DNA from: Psychrobacter sp. 28M-43
GTDB taxonomy: Bacteria; Pseudomonadota; Gammaproteobacteria; Pseudomonadales; Moraxellaceae
Reading direction: 5' to 3'
Length of the DNA stretch: 64,000 nt
NCBI RefSeq assembly: GCF_014770435.1
Contig: NZ_CP061739.1
Location: 2,232,001-2,296,000 of the forward strand
Under the pieces are notes generated by a model. It saw nothing but the letters and a program-made list of their open reading frames with translations, was not told the origin of the DNA and ran no database searches. The stretch's first letter is position 1; every line of letters starts with the position of its first letter. Positions 20,507-29,980 of this stretch are shown here, piece by piece. The translations under genes and the position numbers were made by a program.

Positions 20507-21349
20507 TTACACAAAAACCAAGCCATCTTCAGTCTGATGCACCTTAATATCGACATCATAAACATCGCTTAATTGTGGACGTGTCATCACCTCACTAGGC
20601 GTTCCTTGTGCAACAATTTGTCCATCATTTAACAATACTACCTCATCAGTATAGCGATGTGCATGGGTCAAATCATGGAGGACCACCAAAATACTTTTGC
20701 GTTGCTGTCGCACCAAATTTTGCAAATAATGAAGTAAAAAACGCTGATGGCGGATATCGAGGTGATTGGTTGGCTCATCGAACATCATGATTTTAGTATC
20801 TTGCATTAGCGCCCTTACGATAGCCAAGCGCTGTTTTTCACCCCCTGATAAGGTTTGCACGCGAGCACTGACCAAACTTGATAACTCAAAATCCTGTAGT
20901 AAATGTTGCGCGCGCTCAACATGATGGCTATTTGGGCGCTGGTACCATGCAAGATTTGGCGAGACACCTAACAACGTATAATCCAATACCGTTAACGGCA
21001 ACTCAAAACGCTCATGTTGTCCAACCCAAGCGATATGACCATTATTCATGACCTCGTTGATAGGCTGACCGTAAATCGTAATCTGACCATCCGTTTTGAG
21101 CGCGGTTCCTGTGTGTTGACCCAAAACCGTGTGCAGTAACGTGCTTTTACCCGCGCCATTTGGTCCGATAAAGGCGACCAGCTTTTGGCTTGGCACTCTT
21201 AGCTTTTCTATCTTTAACAATGTTTTATGACCATGCGAGATATGAATATCTTGCATCGACAGTAACTCGACTGCATCAGTACTCTTAATATTACTGTCAC
21301 GATTCGCAGACGATGTTTTTGATGTAGCCGTAAAAAATGAATGAAACAT
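20507..21349 (-). CDS. hmuV: heme ABC transporter ATP-binding protein
   Basis: Cytoplasmic ATPase of a heme importer. Walker A is GPNGAGKST, the Q-loop lies near HIAWVGQHERFELP, the ABC signature is LSGGEKQRLAIVRAL, Walker B is IMMFDEPTNHLD and the H-loop is LVVLHDLTHAHR. About 280 residues is slightly long because of a 30-residue Ser/Thr-rich N-terminus. I start at the ATG 21349 (GGAGAG upstream); a GTG at 21355 is also open. It lies 15 bp after hmuU, and the order hmuS-hmuT-hmuU-hmuV identifies heme rather than siderophore or B12 transport. Confidence 0.92.
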   Translation of the reverse strand: MFHSFFTATSKTSSANRDSNIKSTDAVELLSMQDIHISHGHKTLLKIEKLRVPSQKLVAFIGPNGAGKSTLLHTVLGQHTGTALKTDGQITIYGQPINEVMNNGHIAWVGQHERFELPLTVLDYTLLGVSPNLAWYQRPNSHHVERAQHLLQDFELSSLVSARVQTLSGGEKQRLAIVRALMQDTKIMMFDEPTNHLDIRHQRFLLHYLQNLVRQQRKSILVVLHDLTHAHRYTDEVVLLNDGQIVAQGTPSEVMTRPQLSDVYDVDIKVHQTEDGLVFV

Positions 21350-21364
21350 AAACACTCTCTCCGA

Positions 21365-22363
21365 TTAACGGCGGCTACTACGCACAAACAGCCAAATAAA
21401 GAATGGACCGCCAAGCAACGCTAAAACGATGCCAACAGGAACATCCACTGGATAAGCGACATGCCGCGCCGCGCCATCAATAACGAGTAATAATATCGCC
21501 CCAAGCCAGCCAGACCAAATCATGAGACGCATACGTCCGCCGCCAAACAGAATAGCCAGCAGGTTTGGCACCATCATGCCAATAAAACCAATGACGCCTG
21601 CTAAAGACACCGCCGCCCCCGTCAATAATGCCGAGGCAATCACGACCAAACAACGAACCAGACCTACCTTGATCCCCAAGGATTTAGCAGCTGCCTCACC
21701 TAACATCAACCCATCCAACTGACGACCTAATGGTAATAAAATTGCCAACCCCAATAACATAGAGACAATCGAATAACGCAGCGGTACAAAGCCCGCTTCC
21801 GCCATACTACCTGATAGCCAATTCGTCGCGGATCGAAGCACCATGTCATCAGACATGAATAAAATCAGGCTGACCACAGCGGCACAAAAAGCACTGATGA
21901 CAAATCCCAATATCAGTAAGCCCATCTGTCCGCCACCTAAAAACCGATGACAAGCGAGAATAAACAAGCACACCAATACGCTCCCGATAAACGCTGCAAG
22001 CGGTATCCCAATGCCACCAAATCCCAATGCCAGTACCAAAACAACACCAAGCGCCGCGCCACCTGACGTACCGATTAAGCTTGGGTCAGCTAAAGGATTC
22101 TCAAATAAAGCCTGTAATGCTGCACCACTAACTGACAACGCCATACCAACCAGTAATGCCGTAACCACGCGCGGATAGCGTAGCTGCCAAATAGTATCGC
22201 CAAGATGGCTAGGGCTTGACCATTCGCCAAAGCCAATACCAAGCGCCAACCAAATTAGCAATACAGATATGACAGTGGCGGCAATATAATAGATGCTATG
22301 TTTGTGTTTTCCAGTTTGTGTAGGGATAGAAGCAGAAATCATATTTGCCATGTGAAATGTCAT
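21365..22363 (-). CDS. hmuU: heme ABC transporter permease (FecCD family)
   Basis: Inner-membrane permease of the heme importer, with about ten hydrophobic segments. FecCD family blocks are present: RYPRVVTALLVGMALSVSGAALQALFENPLADPSLIGTSGGAALG, GLVRCLVVIASALLTGAAVSLAGVIGFIGMMVPN and GLILPH-equivalent loop regions. 332 residues is normal. An in-frame ATG 12 bases further in is a possible start, as the ribosome site is weak. It sits between hmuT and hmuV on the minus strand, spaced for one transcript. Confidence 0.93.
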   Translation of the reverse strand: MTFHMANMISASIPTQTGKHKHSIYYIAATVISVLLIWLALGIGFGEWSSPSHLGDTIWQLRYPRVVTALLVGMALSVSGAALQALFENPLADPSLIGTSGGAALGVVLVLALGFGGIGIPLAAFIGSVLVCLFILACHRFLGGGQMGLLILGFVISAFCAAVVSLILFMSDDMVLRSATNWLSGSMAEAGFVPLRYSIVSMLLGLAILLPLGRQLDGLMLGEAAAKSLGIKVGLVRCLVVIASALLTGAAVSLAGVIGFIGMMVPNLLAILFGGGRMRLMIWSGWLGAILLLVIDGAARHVAYPVDVPVGIVLALLGGPFFIWLFVRSSRR

Positions 22364-22398
22364 TTCGTTGAATATAAGATAAAGTATTTTTACTTAGA

Positions 22399-23256
22399 CT
22401 ATTTTGATACAGCGTTCAGCTTCTTTAAGACTTCAGGCGAATGTAAGCCATACCGTAGAAAGTCATCTGCTGGCCAAAAATGTACGCCGCCCTCCTTACC
22501 TGCTGCACTTGCTGCAATCTCTGGACGTTTACTAAATTTACTGACCCCGCCAACCATTGCCTGATTATGATCAGCAATAATAATCACATCAGGCTTTGCT
22601 GCCAGCCAGCCTTCACGTGACATAGGTTTTAGCCCTGATACGTTTGCAGCGTTAATTCCACCAGCACGGCGAATCAACTCATCCCCTACCGTGCCCTTAC
22701 CTGCAACGATACGACCATCGTAACTTAATAAATAACGCTTACCCGTCTTTGCCATTGGACTCATCCCTGCATTCCAACGCTTCGCAAGCTCCGATCCTTC
22801 GGATTTTTTATCAACGTAACTGCCGATGGATTTAATGCTATTGGCAAAGGTGTTTACTTCTTCTTTAGGCGCTACATTGACGGCTTTAATCTTTAAGCCT
22901 TTTAGCCGCTGATAAATACTCGCAGGCTGCACCATATAACTACCGAGTACCAAGTCTGGCTTGACCGCCAACACTGACTCGGCGGTGATATTACGGTGCA
23001 TACCCACGGCTGGCACGCTCTTTAACGCTGGATTATGATTGGTCGCATCTTTACCAACCAATTTATCGGTCGCTCCTAGTGCCACCACGACGTCTGCAAC
23101 ATCGGGGCTCATCGCGACAATACGATCATAAGCTTGGGCAGAAAGTGAGGGCACAGCAAATGCGCCAATAATAGCCGCAGTGCTGATAGCACGACTCATC
23201 AATTTTTTATTTATCACTGAGTGAGTTATTACTGTTTTTGATAATGCAGAAGACAT
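22399..23256 (-). CDS. hmuT: periplasmic heme-binding protein
   Basis: Substrate-binding protein delivering heme to HmuUV. A signal peptide (SRAISTAAIIGAFAVPSLSAQA) precedes YDRIVAMSPDVADVVVALGATDKLVGKD, the standard start of the cluster A-type heme-binding proteins. Further family blocks include AVKPDLVLGS and AAKPDVIIIADH. The frame is open further upstream, but AGGA lies 6 nt before the ATG at 23256, which gives 285 residues with a normal leader. It is the first gene of hmuTUV and follows hmuS by about 150 bp. Confidence 0.92.
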   Translation of the reverse strand: MSSALSKTVITHSVINKKLMSRAISTAAIIGAFAVPSLSAQAYDRIVAMSPDVADVVVALGATDKLVGKDATNHNPALKSVPAVGMHRNITAESVLAVKPDLVLGSYMVQPASIYQRLKGLKIKAVNVAPKEEVNTFANSIKSIGSYVDKKSEGSELAKRWNAGMSPMAKTGKRYLLSYDGRIVAGKGTVGDELIRRAGGINAANVSGLKPMSREGWLAAKPDVIIIADHNQAMVGGVSKFSKRPEIAASAAGKEGGVHFWPADDFLRYGLHSPEVLKKLNAVSK

Positions 23257-23406
23257 AAGCATTCCTAATTTTCTAACGTAAAAAATGACACTATTAACAG
23301 AACCATTAACGTGCATTAAGCATCCCAAATAACTCACACAACAGCTATGACTTATCCGTTATGTGAGTGTCAATATCGCAAAATTTTCTGATTTTTTATG
23401 ACAGGT

Positions 23407-24540
23407 TTACACGCTCTGTTCTTCAGCCATTGCAACTGCTGCTAAGGCTTCTGCATATGGATGCGTTTCGACGACCGTCGAGACAATTTGCTGCCATGCT
23501 TCAAGCTCAGGCGTGCCTTCAATTCGCTGACCAAACACGCTAAAGATACTGACGCCATGATCATCAAAACCTTCGATGCAAGTCACAATGCCGTCTTTGG
23601 TTGGGCGCTTAACGCTCCACACTTGCGCCAATGCTTTGTCTTTTAAATGCAGCGTAAAGTCATTATGGTCTTTATCTAAAATATTAAACCAATCGCCCAT
23701 GCGCTTTAGCGTCTGCACGGTGCCAGTCTGAATCTGCACCAGACCACTGTTACCGACAAATATCATAATCGGACATTTGGCATCACGCGCTTGCTCAAAT
23801 ACCGCTTCGACCGCGCCAATATCAAGCTGCTGCGTCATCTGCTCTGGTGCTTGACGGTAGCTACTAGCACGATCTATATCGAGATTTTTTAATAATGAAT
23901 GAAACTGATGCACATCCGTCATCGCCTGCCAGCCTTGCTGTAGCTTCGCGCGCGTATCTTCACTTAATACCTTGTAACGCCAGTCATTTAGCGGCTCTTG
24001 TGCTTCTAACGTCAGCGTCTCACTATTCCCCGTTTGCTGCTGCTCCTGAATCATCGCTTGCCAACGGCTGATATTCTCATCACTCAACTCTCGTAGATAC
24101 ACTTTGTCGATAGCAGCACCTTGAGCGTTATAAAATTGAATACTATAAGAGGGCTTATCAGCGCGGCTGGTATCTGTTACCGCCAACATATGCTGCCATT
24201 GCCACATAAAGAATCGCAAATCTAGACCACCCACATTGAGTGCCAATCCCATCTTTTCACCAAGCTTAAGATTGTGATATAGCGCGGTTTTTTCATGCAC
24301 TGCCAACTCGTTTCTGACGATGCTTTCCATTTCACCAAAGTTTTCAAATTGCTTTAATACAGCTTTACACTGATCACCCATATACTGGCTATAAGGCGAG
24401 GCTAACATCAGTTCAAACTCGCTGATGCCTAGCGCAGCCGCTCCCTCTGTGGGAAATAGCATCTGTGTTTTTGCTTTTAATGCTTGGTACTGTTGCCACA
24501 GCTCAGTATTTTTTTTAGTTAACGATAACGGTTGTCTCAT
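23407..24540 (-). CDS. hmuS: hemin-degrading/hemin transport cytoplasmic protein (HmuS/HemS)
   Basis: Cytoplasmic heme-handling protein that receives imported heme and may degrade it. The protein has the duplicated HemS fold, with ALGISEFELMLAS in the first half, and IMIFVGNSGLVQIQTGTVQTLKRMGDWFNILDKDHNDFTLHL in the second half. 377 residues is usual. GGAG lies 6 nt before the ATG at 24540, making this a better start than the ATG 12 bp upstream. It is the first gene behind the Fur-box region and divergent from the TonB receptor. Confidence 0.9.
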   Translation of the reverse strand: MRQPLSLTKKNTELWQQYQALKAKTQMLFPTEGAAALGISEFELMLASPYSQYMGDQCKAVLKQFENFGEMESIVRNELAVHEKTALYHNLKLGEKMGLALNVGGLDLRFFMWQWQHMLAVTDTSRADKPSYSIQFYNAQGAAIDKVYLRELSDENISRWQAMIQEQQQTGNSETLTLEAQEPLNDWRYKVLSEDTRAKLQQGWQAMTDVHQFHSLLKNLDIDRASSYRQAPEQMTQQLDIGAVEAVFEQARDAKCPIMIFVGNSGLVQIQTGTVQTLKRMGDWFNILDKDHNDFTLHLKDKALAQVWSVKRPTKDGIVTCIEGFDDHGVSIFSVFGQRIEGTPELEAWQQIVSTVVETHPYAEALAAVAMAEEQSV

Positions 24541-24989
24541 GATGGTCTCCATAAAATAAATAGCAGTAAAAAAGCCAATGATCTTGGCTATGTAGTATTA
24601 AGATATGAATATCTTTAGAAAATAGTAGCGACTGTGATGTTTGATAAGACCAATGCCTGCAGTACTACAGTGCTTGCAATGATGCACCAAGAGTGTCAAG
24701 CAAACTTTTAGCAATTATCGCTTCCAATTCATCATTTATAATTTTGTCTTTAGGCTTCGGGCAAAATCATTATGGCAATATTTTTTCACTTTGTAAATAA
24801 TAATAATTATCATTTACATCTTGATAATTATTATCGTTTGAAATACTATGTCTGTGCTTTGTTACTAAATCTAGTGAATCAAGTAACCAAACCTTTAACA
24901 ATTAACACTATGAAAAGGTCGCTTTAGATCGCTCTTTTTGTAGAGAAAGGTCTTTAAGTAACACGACTTTCTTACTCTCTCTTTTTACG
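24541..24989. promoter_or_regulatory. divergent hmuS/TonB-receptor control region with Fur boxes
   Basis: 449 bp between two divergent heme-uptake transcripts. It contains two near-consensus 7-1-7 Fur boxes, TAATAATAATTATCA at 24798-24812 and TGATAATTATTATCG at 24822-24836, each one base off TGATAATnATTATCA. Iron-dependent repression of both transcripts is the expected behaviour. The distance from the boxes to the receptor ATG is about 150 bp. No gene is visible in the rest. Confidence 0.85.
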
Positions 24990-27185
24990 ATGGCTGTCTT
25001 ATTTATGTCAATTTTAGCGTTTGATTTATCGTTGACTCATACGGGACTAAACACCCATCCCTCACTACTGCATCGTAGCCCATTAGCCATAAGTGTGGCA
25101 TTAGCATTGTTTACATTTACGTCAGTTTCAGTCCAAGCAGCGCCAATTTTCGCAGAGACGAATGGTGATATGACTAACGATGCAGCCATGCCCAGCACAC
25201 GTTTAGACCCTATCGTGGTAACGGCGACTCGCTCTGAGCGCGCCTTGAGTGATTCGCCAGTTGCCCTGCAAGTACTTAGCCGCCAGCAGCTCGATGACAA
25301 CCATGCTCATACTTTAAAAGAAGCGCTAGCCTTGTTGCCTAATGTCTACTTACGTGAAGTCCACGGCAAGACAGGTTACGAAGTCAGCATGCAAGGCTTC
25401 ACAGGTGATCAAGTATTGGTGTTGATTGACGGTTTGCCTATTACGGCAAGCACTGGCTCGACAGTAAACTTGAATCAATATATGAATATGGATATCGAAC
25501 AGATAGAGGTGGTGCAAGGAGCGGCATCAGCGCAGTTTGGTAGCGCGGCGATGGGCGGCGTCATTAATATCATCACCAAACCCATTGGCGCAGCAACAGG
25601 ACATATCACCACCGAGATTGCCAGCAATGGGCAGCAAAACCCATCAGGTAAAAAGCTAGATGCCAATAAGCGCTATGTAGAAGCCAGCGTGGAAGGGGCG
25701 TTAGATAAAAACCAGCGCTTTCACGCGCGTCTATCAGGCTCGTATCTGGACAATGATGGCTTAAGCTTAGACCATGAAGCATGGCCGAGATTAAAAGATG
25801 CTAGCGAGCAATCACAAGTCAGTGCCCGCTTCAGCTACCGCCCTGACGGTAACGACACATCAGGTAATAACAATGACCGAAACGATAACCGATTGGTCAA
25901 AAACTCTCAATATTGGCTAGAAGCCAGCCACTATAAAGAAGACGATATCAGTCGCTTTAATTATTATGTCGCGCCCCGCTATTTGGCACAGCAAAGAGAT
26001 GAACACATCAGCAAGCAGCGCTTTAGTGTCGGTGCGCGCGCTGATATCGCGCCGTATGTTGATGATCGCAGCAGGACTTATCGATTGTCCGCTCAAGCGT
26101 TGCATGAGGAATATCAAAGCGAATCTAATACTAAAACACAGCAAGCCATCATTAGTGCCCGTGATACAGAGATTAGTACGACGTTGGCGCAAGCCCAGCT
26201 CGACCTACCTGAGCTATTGCTATCCGATAAGCACCTTCATATTATCCAAGTCGGCGGTCAGGTTCAGCAAGACAAGTTAAGCCAAACGAAAAACCAAGTC
26301 AGCGAGCTTATCAGCGATGACGTCAGCCGTGATGTCGGTGAGCTGTATCTACAAGATGATTGGCTGATCGGCGATAACTGGGAAGTGTTGAGCGGTATTC
26401 GCTATCAAAATGATGAAGACTTTGGTGGTCATACGGTGCCAAAAGTATCACTCAAATACAATCATTTAGATGCAAGCGGGCGCGACCATGTCTTTCGTAG
26501 CAGTATTGGCGGTGGTTATCGTGTGCCCAATCTAAAAGAACGCTACTACGTCTTCGACCACAGCAATTTGGGTTATCAAGTCATGGGCAATCCTGCCTTG
26601 CAGCCTGAAACTTCAACCAGTTACCAGATCGGCTATCAAGGTCAGCTGAGCGACACCATGAATTTGACGCTAAATGGTTTTTATAACGAGATAGATGACC
26701 TAATTCAGACCGATGAAGACAATGCGAGCTTTGAGGGAAATATCGCCATTTATAAATATATGAACGTCGATAGTGCCAAAACCTATGGCGGCGATATTGG
26801 CATTGATTGGCAAGTAGATGAGCGCGCCAAACTGCAAGCCAGCTATGCTTATTTAAAAACGCATAACAATGTGACGGATACCGAACTGACCTATAAGCCC
26901 AATTACAAAGCGATGCTAGCACTAGATTATCAGCTTAATGACAAATTACAGCTAATCCCGCGCCTCAATTATGAATCCAAACAGCTGATTAGTACCAGCG
27001 AACAAGCGTATTCACCGTCTTGGTGGACACTCGATAGCAAGCTCAATTATGACGCAACTTCAAACTTGAGCTTGTATGCAGCGATTAATAATATCTTTGA
27101 TGTGCAGCGTGATGTCACCGATACCAGTGACTACCGTCCCATTGATAATCGCGAGTGGTTACTTGGCGCCAGCTACCATTGGTAA
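24990..27185 (+). CDS. TonB-dependent heme/hemoglobin receptor
   Basis: Outer-membrane active transporter for heme or heme proteins. A long leader (SPLAISVALALFTFTSVSVQA) is followed by a TonB box-like DPIVVTATRSER, a plug domain with QMNDIEQIEVV-type block (MDIEQIEVVQGAASAQFGSAAMGGVINIITK) and a beta-barrel ending in YHW with a terminal aromatic. 731 residues is normal. It is divergent from hmuS, under shared Fur boxes, and upstream of the HmuY-like lipoprotein, which together point to heme as the ligand. An alternative start is the ATG at 25005. Confidence 0.92.
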   Translation: MAVLFMSILAFDLSLTHTGLNTHPSLLHRSPLAISVALALFTFTSVSVQAAPIFAETNGDMTNDAAMPSTRLDPIVVTATRSERALSDSPVALQVLSRQQLDDNHAHTLKEALALLPNVYLREVHGKTGYEVSMQGFTGDQVLVLIDGLPITASTGSTVNLNQYMNMDIEQIEVVQGAASAQFGSAAMGGVINIITKPIGAATGHITTEIASNGQQNPSGKKLDANKRYVEASVEGALDKNQRFHARLSGSYLDNDGLSLDHEAWPRLKDASEQSQVSARFSYRPDGNDTSGNNNDRNDNRLVKNSQYWLEASHYKEDDISRFNYYVAPRYLAQQRDEHISKQRFSVGARADIAPYVDDRSRTYRLSAQALHEEYQSESNTKTQQAIISARDTEISTTLAQAQLDLPELLLSDKHLHIIQVGGQVQQDKLSQTKNQVSELISDDVSRDVGELYLQDDWLIGDNWEVLSGIRYQNDEDFGGHTVPKVSLKYNHLDASGRDHVFRSSIGGGYRVPNLKERYYVFDHSNLGYQVMGNPALQPETSTSYQIGYQGQLSDTMNLTLNGFYNEIDDLIQTDEDNASFEGNIAIYKYMNVDSAKTYGGDIGIDWQVDERAKLQASYAYLKTHNNVTDTELTYKPNYKAMLALDYQLNDKLQLIPRLNYESKQLISTSEQAYSPSWWTLDSKLNYDATSNLSLYAAINNIFDVQRDVTDTSDYRPIDNREWLLGASYHW

Positions 27186-27287
27186 GCCTTTAATTCACAA
27201 TCATTCTAAAGCAAGTGTATTTGTACCGCTATTTTTACCCTTATTTTGTACCCTCTATCTGAAACCACAACCTTCAAGGAAGCTGAT

Positions 27288-28553
27288 ATGACCCCAATTA
27301 TCCCAGCAGTTTACACCAAGCCGACCAAATTGGCATTACTGTTTAGTGGCAGCATTTTAGCACTCAGCATGACTGGCTGCGGTGGCGGCGGTGATGGTAC
27401 AAGTAATGACAGTAGCGGTAACGGTGGCACTACCCCGCCTGCTAGCAGTGCCAGCTTTAGCGAAACGGTCACTTGGCAAGTCACCAATCTAGCGCCTAAT
27501 ACTGCGACCTGTTATGACTTTGATGCCAAAGTTGAAAGCTCGTGTGCTGAAGATAAATGGGATATCAAGTTTGATAACCAAGCGCGTTCGGTCAAGCTTT
27601 GGTCAAATAGCGGTGATTCTGGCGATGGTAAAGGCGGCGTTTTTGGTTTAATCGATTGGTCAGATTTGAGCCGTTATAGCAATGCAACTCAAGATCCTGA
27701 TACCAGTCGTGATATTACCATGCACTACAATGAAGACCGTAGTGGCGGTATTTTTGATGCAGAGCCTTGGTTTGAGTACAACTTAAAAGGCAACCATCAG
27801 CTATATCCGAATAATCGTGTCTACCTTGTCACCACAGATAATAGCAGCGCCATGACAGACAGCAGCGTACAGCAGCCTATTTATGCTCTGCAGATTACCA
27901 ACTACTATAATAATGCTGGAACCTCGGGCTACCCTACTCTGCGCTGGATTGATACGGCGCTACCGAATAAGGTACAGACGAAAAATATCGATGCCTCAAA
28001 CAATGATAACTGGGTCTATTTTGATTTAACCACAGGAAAAAGTAGCAGCGATAAAAACAGCACTTGGCAGATTGGTTTTAAGCGTAACAGTGTTATTTTA
28101 AATGGTGGCGACTCTGCTATTGGCGTTAATAAAGGAAAAGCTGGTGGCTTCTTATCAAAAACACCAGTAGGGTATTATGATGATAAAGGCGAGCCAATCG
28201 CTAGTAAGTTTACGACTGATGGTAGTGATGCCACACTAGCTGATTTAACTAACACTGCTACCTACGATAAACCACTGAGTGCCAGAAATTGGGTCATTGA
28301 TAGTAAAGGCTCGGATCTCAACCCCGCTTATACCGGCAACTATCCGAACCTAGATTTCGGTTGGTATACCTACAATGGCATGACCCATCAGCTAAACGCC
28401 AAACCGATTGACAGTGCTCAAGGTGCACTCATTAGATCCGCTGAAGGTAACAGCTATGCACGCATGCGTCTGGATAAAATTAACTATCCTGATAGCTCAG
28501 CAACAACTGCGACCTCATGGGAATTTACAATAGACATTCAGCCTGCTCCTTAG
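27288..28553 (+). CDS. HmuY-like heme-binding lipoprotein with two tandem domains
   Basis: Probable surface or outer-membrane lipoprotein that captures heme for the adjacent receptor. The lipobox (SMTGC) is followed by a Gly/Ser/Asn linker. Two HmuY-like halves can be aligned by eye. The first has DKWDIKFDNQARSVKLWSNSG and WFEYNLKGNHQLYPNNRVYL. The second has STWQIGFKRNSVILNGG and WYTYNGMTHQLNAKPI. HmuY of Porphyromonas has one such domain. I use the ATG at 27288, which has AAGGA 7 nt upstream; the frame opens at a TTG 42 bp earlier. About 100 bp after the receptor gene, likely co-transcribed. Confidence 0.82.
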   Translation: MTPIIPAVYTKPTKLALLFSGSILALSMTGCGGGGDGTSNDSSGNGGTTPPASSASFSETVTWQVTNLAPNTATCYDFDAKVESSCAEDKWDIKFDNQARSVKLWSNSGDSGDGKGGVFGLIDWSDLSRYSNATQDPDTSRDITMHYNEDRSGGIFDAEPWFEYNLKGNHQLYPNNRVYLVTTDNSSAMTDSSVQQPIYALQITNYYNNAGTSGYPTLRWIDTALPNKVQTKNIDASNNDNWVYFDLTTGKSSSDKNSTWQIGFKRNSVILNGGDSAIGVNKGKAGGFLSKTPVGYYDDKGEPIASKFTTDGSDATLADLTNTATYDKPLSARNWVIDSKGSDLNPAYTGNYPNLDFGWYTYNGMTHQLNAKPIDSAQGALIRSAEGNSYARMRLDKINYPDSSATTATSWEFTIDIQPAP

Positions 28554-28709
28554 CCTTCTACCTTTTGAGTTTCGCTCAGCTAAATTTAACTTATACATAC
28601 TCCATTATTTCAGCAAATAAATACATCACTTCAACTGCCCTTCGCAAGCTATTACAATTTACGAAGGGCAATTAAATTAGACAGCTGCTAAGATTAAAGC
28701 AGGACCCAT

Positions 28710-28982
28710 TTATACTGCCTCTGGAATATCTTCAGAGTTTCGGCTCTCCTTCACTAATTCGACACCATTAGGATCACCATACGATGACGTCCATTTAGAG
28801 TTCTTAGCCTGACTGTCAATTGCTTATGCAGCTTTAATTGGCATAATAGGAGTATTGATATTCTGGAATAGACGGCTAATTAACAATGAGGCGCTGGTTG
28901 AAAAAAGTAACAACGAAATTTTTGCGGCTGTCTTGGCCATGAGTGATTTACCTTTACTAAATTTTTTAATACTTTCTTGCAT
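28710..28982 (-). pseudogene. hypothetical small protein, in-frame stop
   Basis: From an ATG at 28982 the frame runs 91 codons to 28710, interrupted only by one TAA at 28824-28826. The first half has a hydrophobic segment (AKISLLLFSTSASLLISRLF) resembling a signal or membrane anchor. The second half reads AIDSQAKNSKWTSSYGDPNG. A CAA-to-TAA change would explain the stop. I do not recognise the family. Low confidence because the frame is short. Confidence 0.3.
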
Positions 28983-29130
28983 TTTTAGCGCTCAATAATT
29001 ATTTATAATAACTTTTCTTATGGGAAAAAAGAAGGCTCTTTAGTGATAATTTCAAGCTTTAGATGCATTGAGACACTCCCTAAAATTAGAATGCTTTTAG
29101 GTATAATAGAACTCCAAAAACTAAAAGTTG

Positions 29131-29141
29131 ATAGTGACTAT
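29131..29141. promoter_or_regulatory. palindrome ATAGTGACTAT directly before the HxlR gene
   Basis: A perfect 5-1-5 palindrome abuts the ATG of the HxlR-type regulator, about 25 bp downstream of a TATAAT (29102-29107). The same palindrome, read on the other strand, recurs at 29680-29690 after the gene. This fits an autoregulatory operator. Confidence 0.5.
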
Positions 29142-29142
29142 T

Positions 29143-29595
29143 ATGGCTAAATTTTCTTTAGATAAGCCCAGCTTTGCTAACTGTCCTATTGCCCGTAGTC
29201 TGTCGGTATACGGCGATACTTGGTGCATGCTCATTTTACGTGATGCCCATATGGGGCTTACTCGCTTCGATGAATTTCGCAGTAGTTTGGGTATTTCCCC
29301 CTCGATGTTAACCAAACGCTTGGCAACATTGGTAGATGAGGGCTTATTCGAAAAAAGACGCTACTCAGAGCTGCCACCGCGCGAAGAATATCTACTCACT
29401 CAATCTGGGCAAGACATATTACCCGTATTATCTATACTAGCAACCTGGGCCCACGCTCATAAACCGGGTGAGGCAGGCGTACAGATACCCGTCTTTATAG
29501 ATTCAGAAACAGGTGTGGAGATTAAGCCTATCGTCATTGATAAAAATACTGGGATCGAAATTGGCAAACGTGCTATACAGCAACGAAACTCATAG
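29143..29595 (+). CDS. HxlR family transcriptional regulator
   Basis: Winged-helix DNA-binding regulator of the HxlR/MarR-like type. The N-terminus has the conserved Cys in FANCPIARSLSVYGDTWCMLILRDA, and the wing and recognition helix are in FRSSLGISPSMLTKRLATLVDEGLFEKRRY. HxlR proteins are usually 100-130 residues, so the 40-residue C-terminal tail (VFIDSETGVEIKPIVIDKNTGIEIGKR, with two GVEI/GIEI repeats) is an addition seen in a subset. The frame opens at a TTG 15 bp earlier. It likely controls itself and the thioesterase gene downstream. Confidence 0.9.
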   Translation: MAKFSLDKPSFANCPIARSLSVYGDTWCMLILRDAHMGLTRFDEFRSSLGISPSMLTKRLATLVDEGLFEKRRYSELPPREEYLLTQSGQDILPVLSILATWAHAHKPGEAGVQIPVFIDSETGVEIKPIVIDKNTGIEIGKRAIQQRNS

Positions 29596-29980
29596 ATTAT
29601 TCGGTATTTATAGTGAGTTAGCAAAATGCTTCTTACCAATAATTACTACTGAACGTATCCTAATCGTACTAAAAAATTTATAGTCACTATCTTTTTAGTA
29701 GTAACTACTTTATTTTTAGATTATTATCTTCTTCCTAGATAATATATGACCCACTACTCTTTACTTGCGTAAAAGTAGGCTACCTTACTTACACTGACGT
29801 TTGTTGATTTAGGTAGATTATTACGAGAACAGGTTATATATAGACTCACGATAAGCTTGAGCAGATCTGGTTTGATGATCAATCCAAGTCCACTATTCAA
29901 TAAGTTACTTTAAAGCTGCTATAAAAATAATCTTAAAAAGATTGAGCGTAAAAATAAATCATATAAAAAAGGATTGTAAA
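29596..29980. other. intergenic region hxlR-thioesterase with palindromes
   Basis: 385 bp without a gene. Two tandem palindromes stand out: ATAGTCACTAT (29680-29690), identical to the site before the HxlR gene, and AGTAGTAACTACT (29697-29709). These may be regulator sites for the thioesterase transcript, but the thioesterase ATG is about 270 bp further on. Confidence 0.5.
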
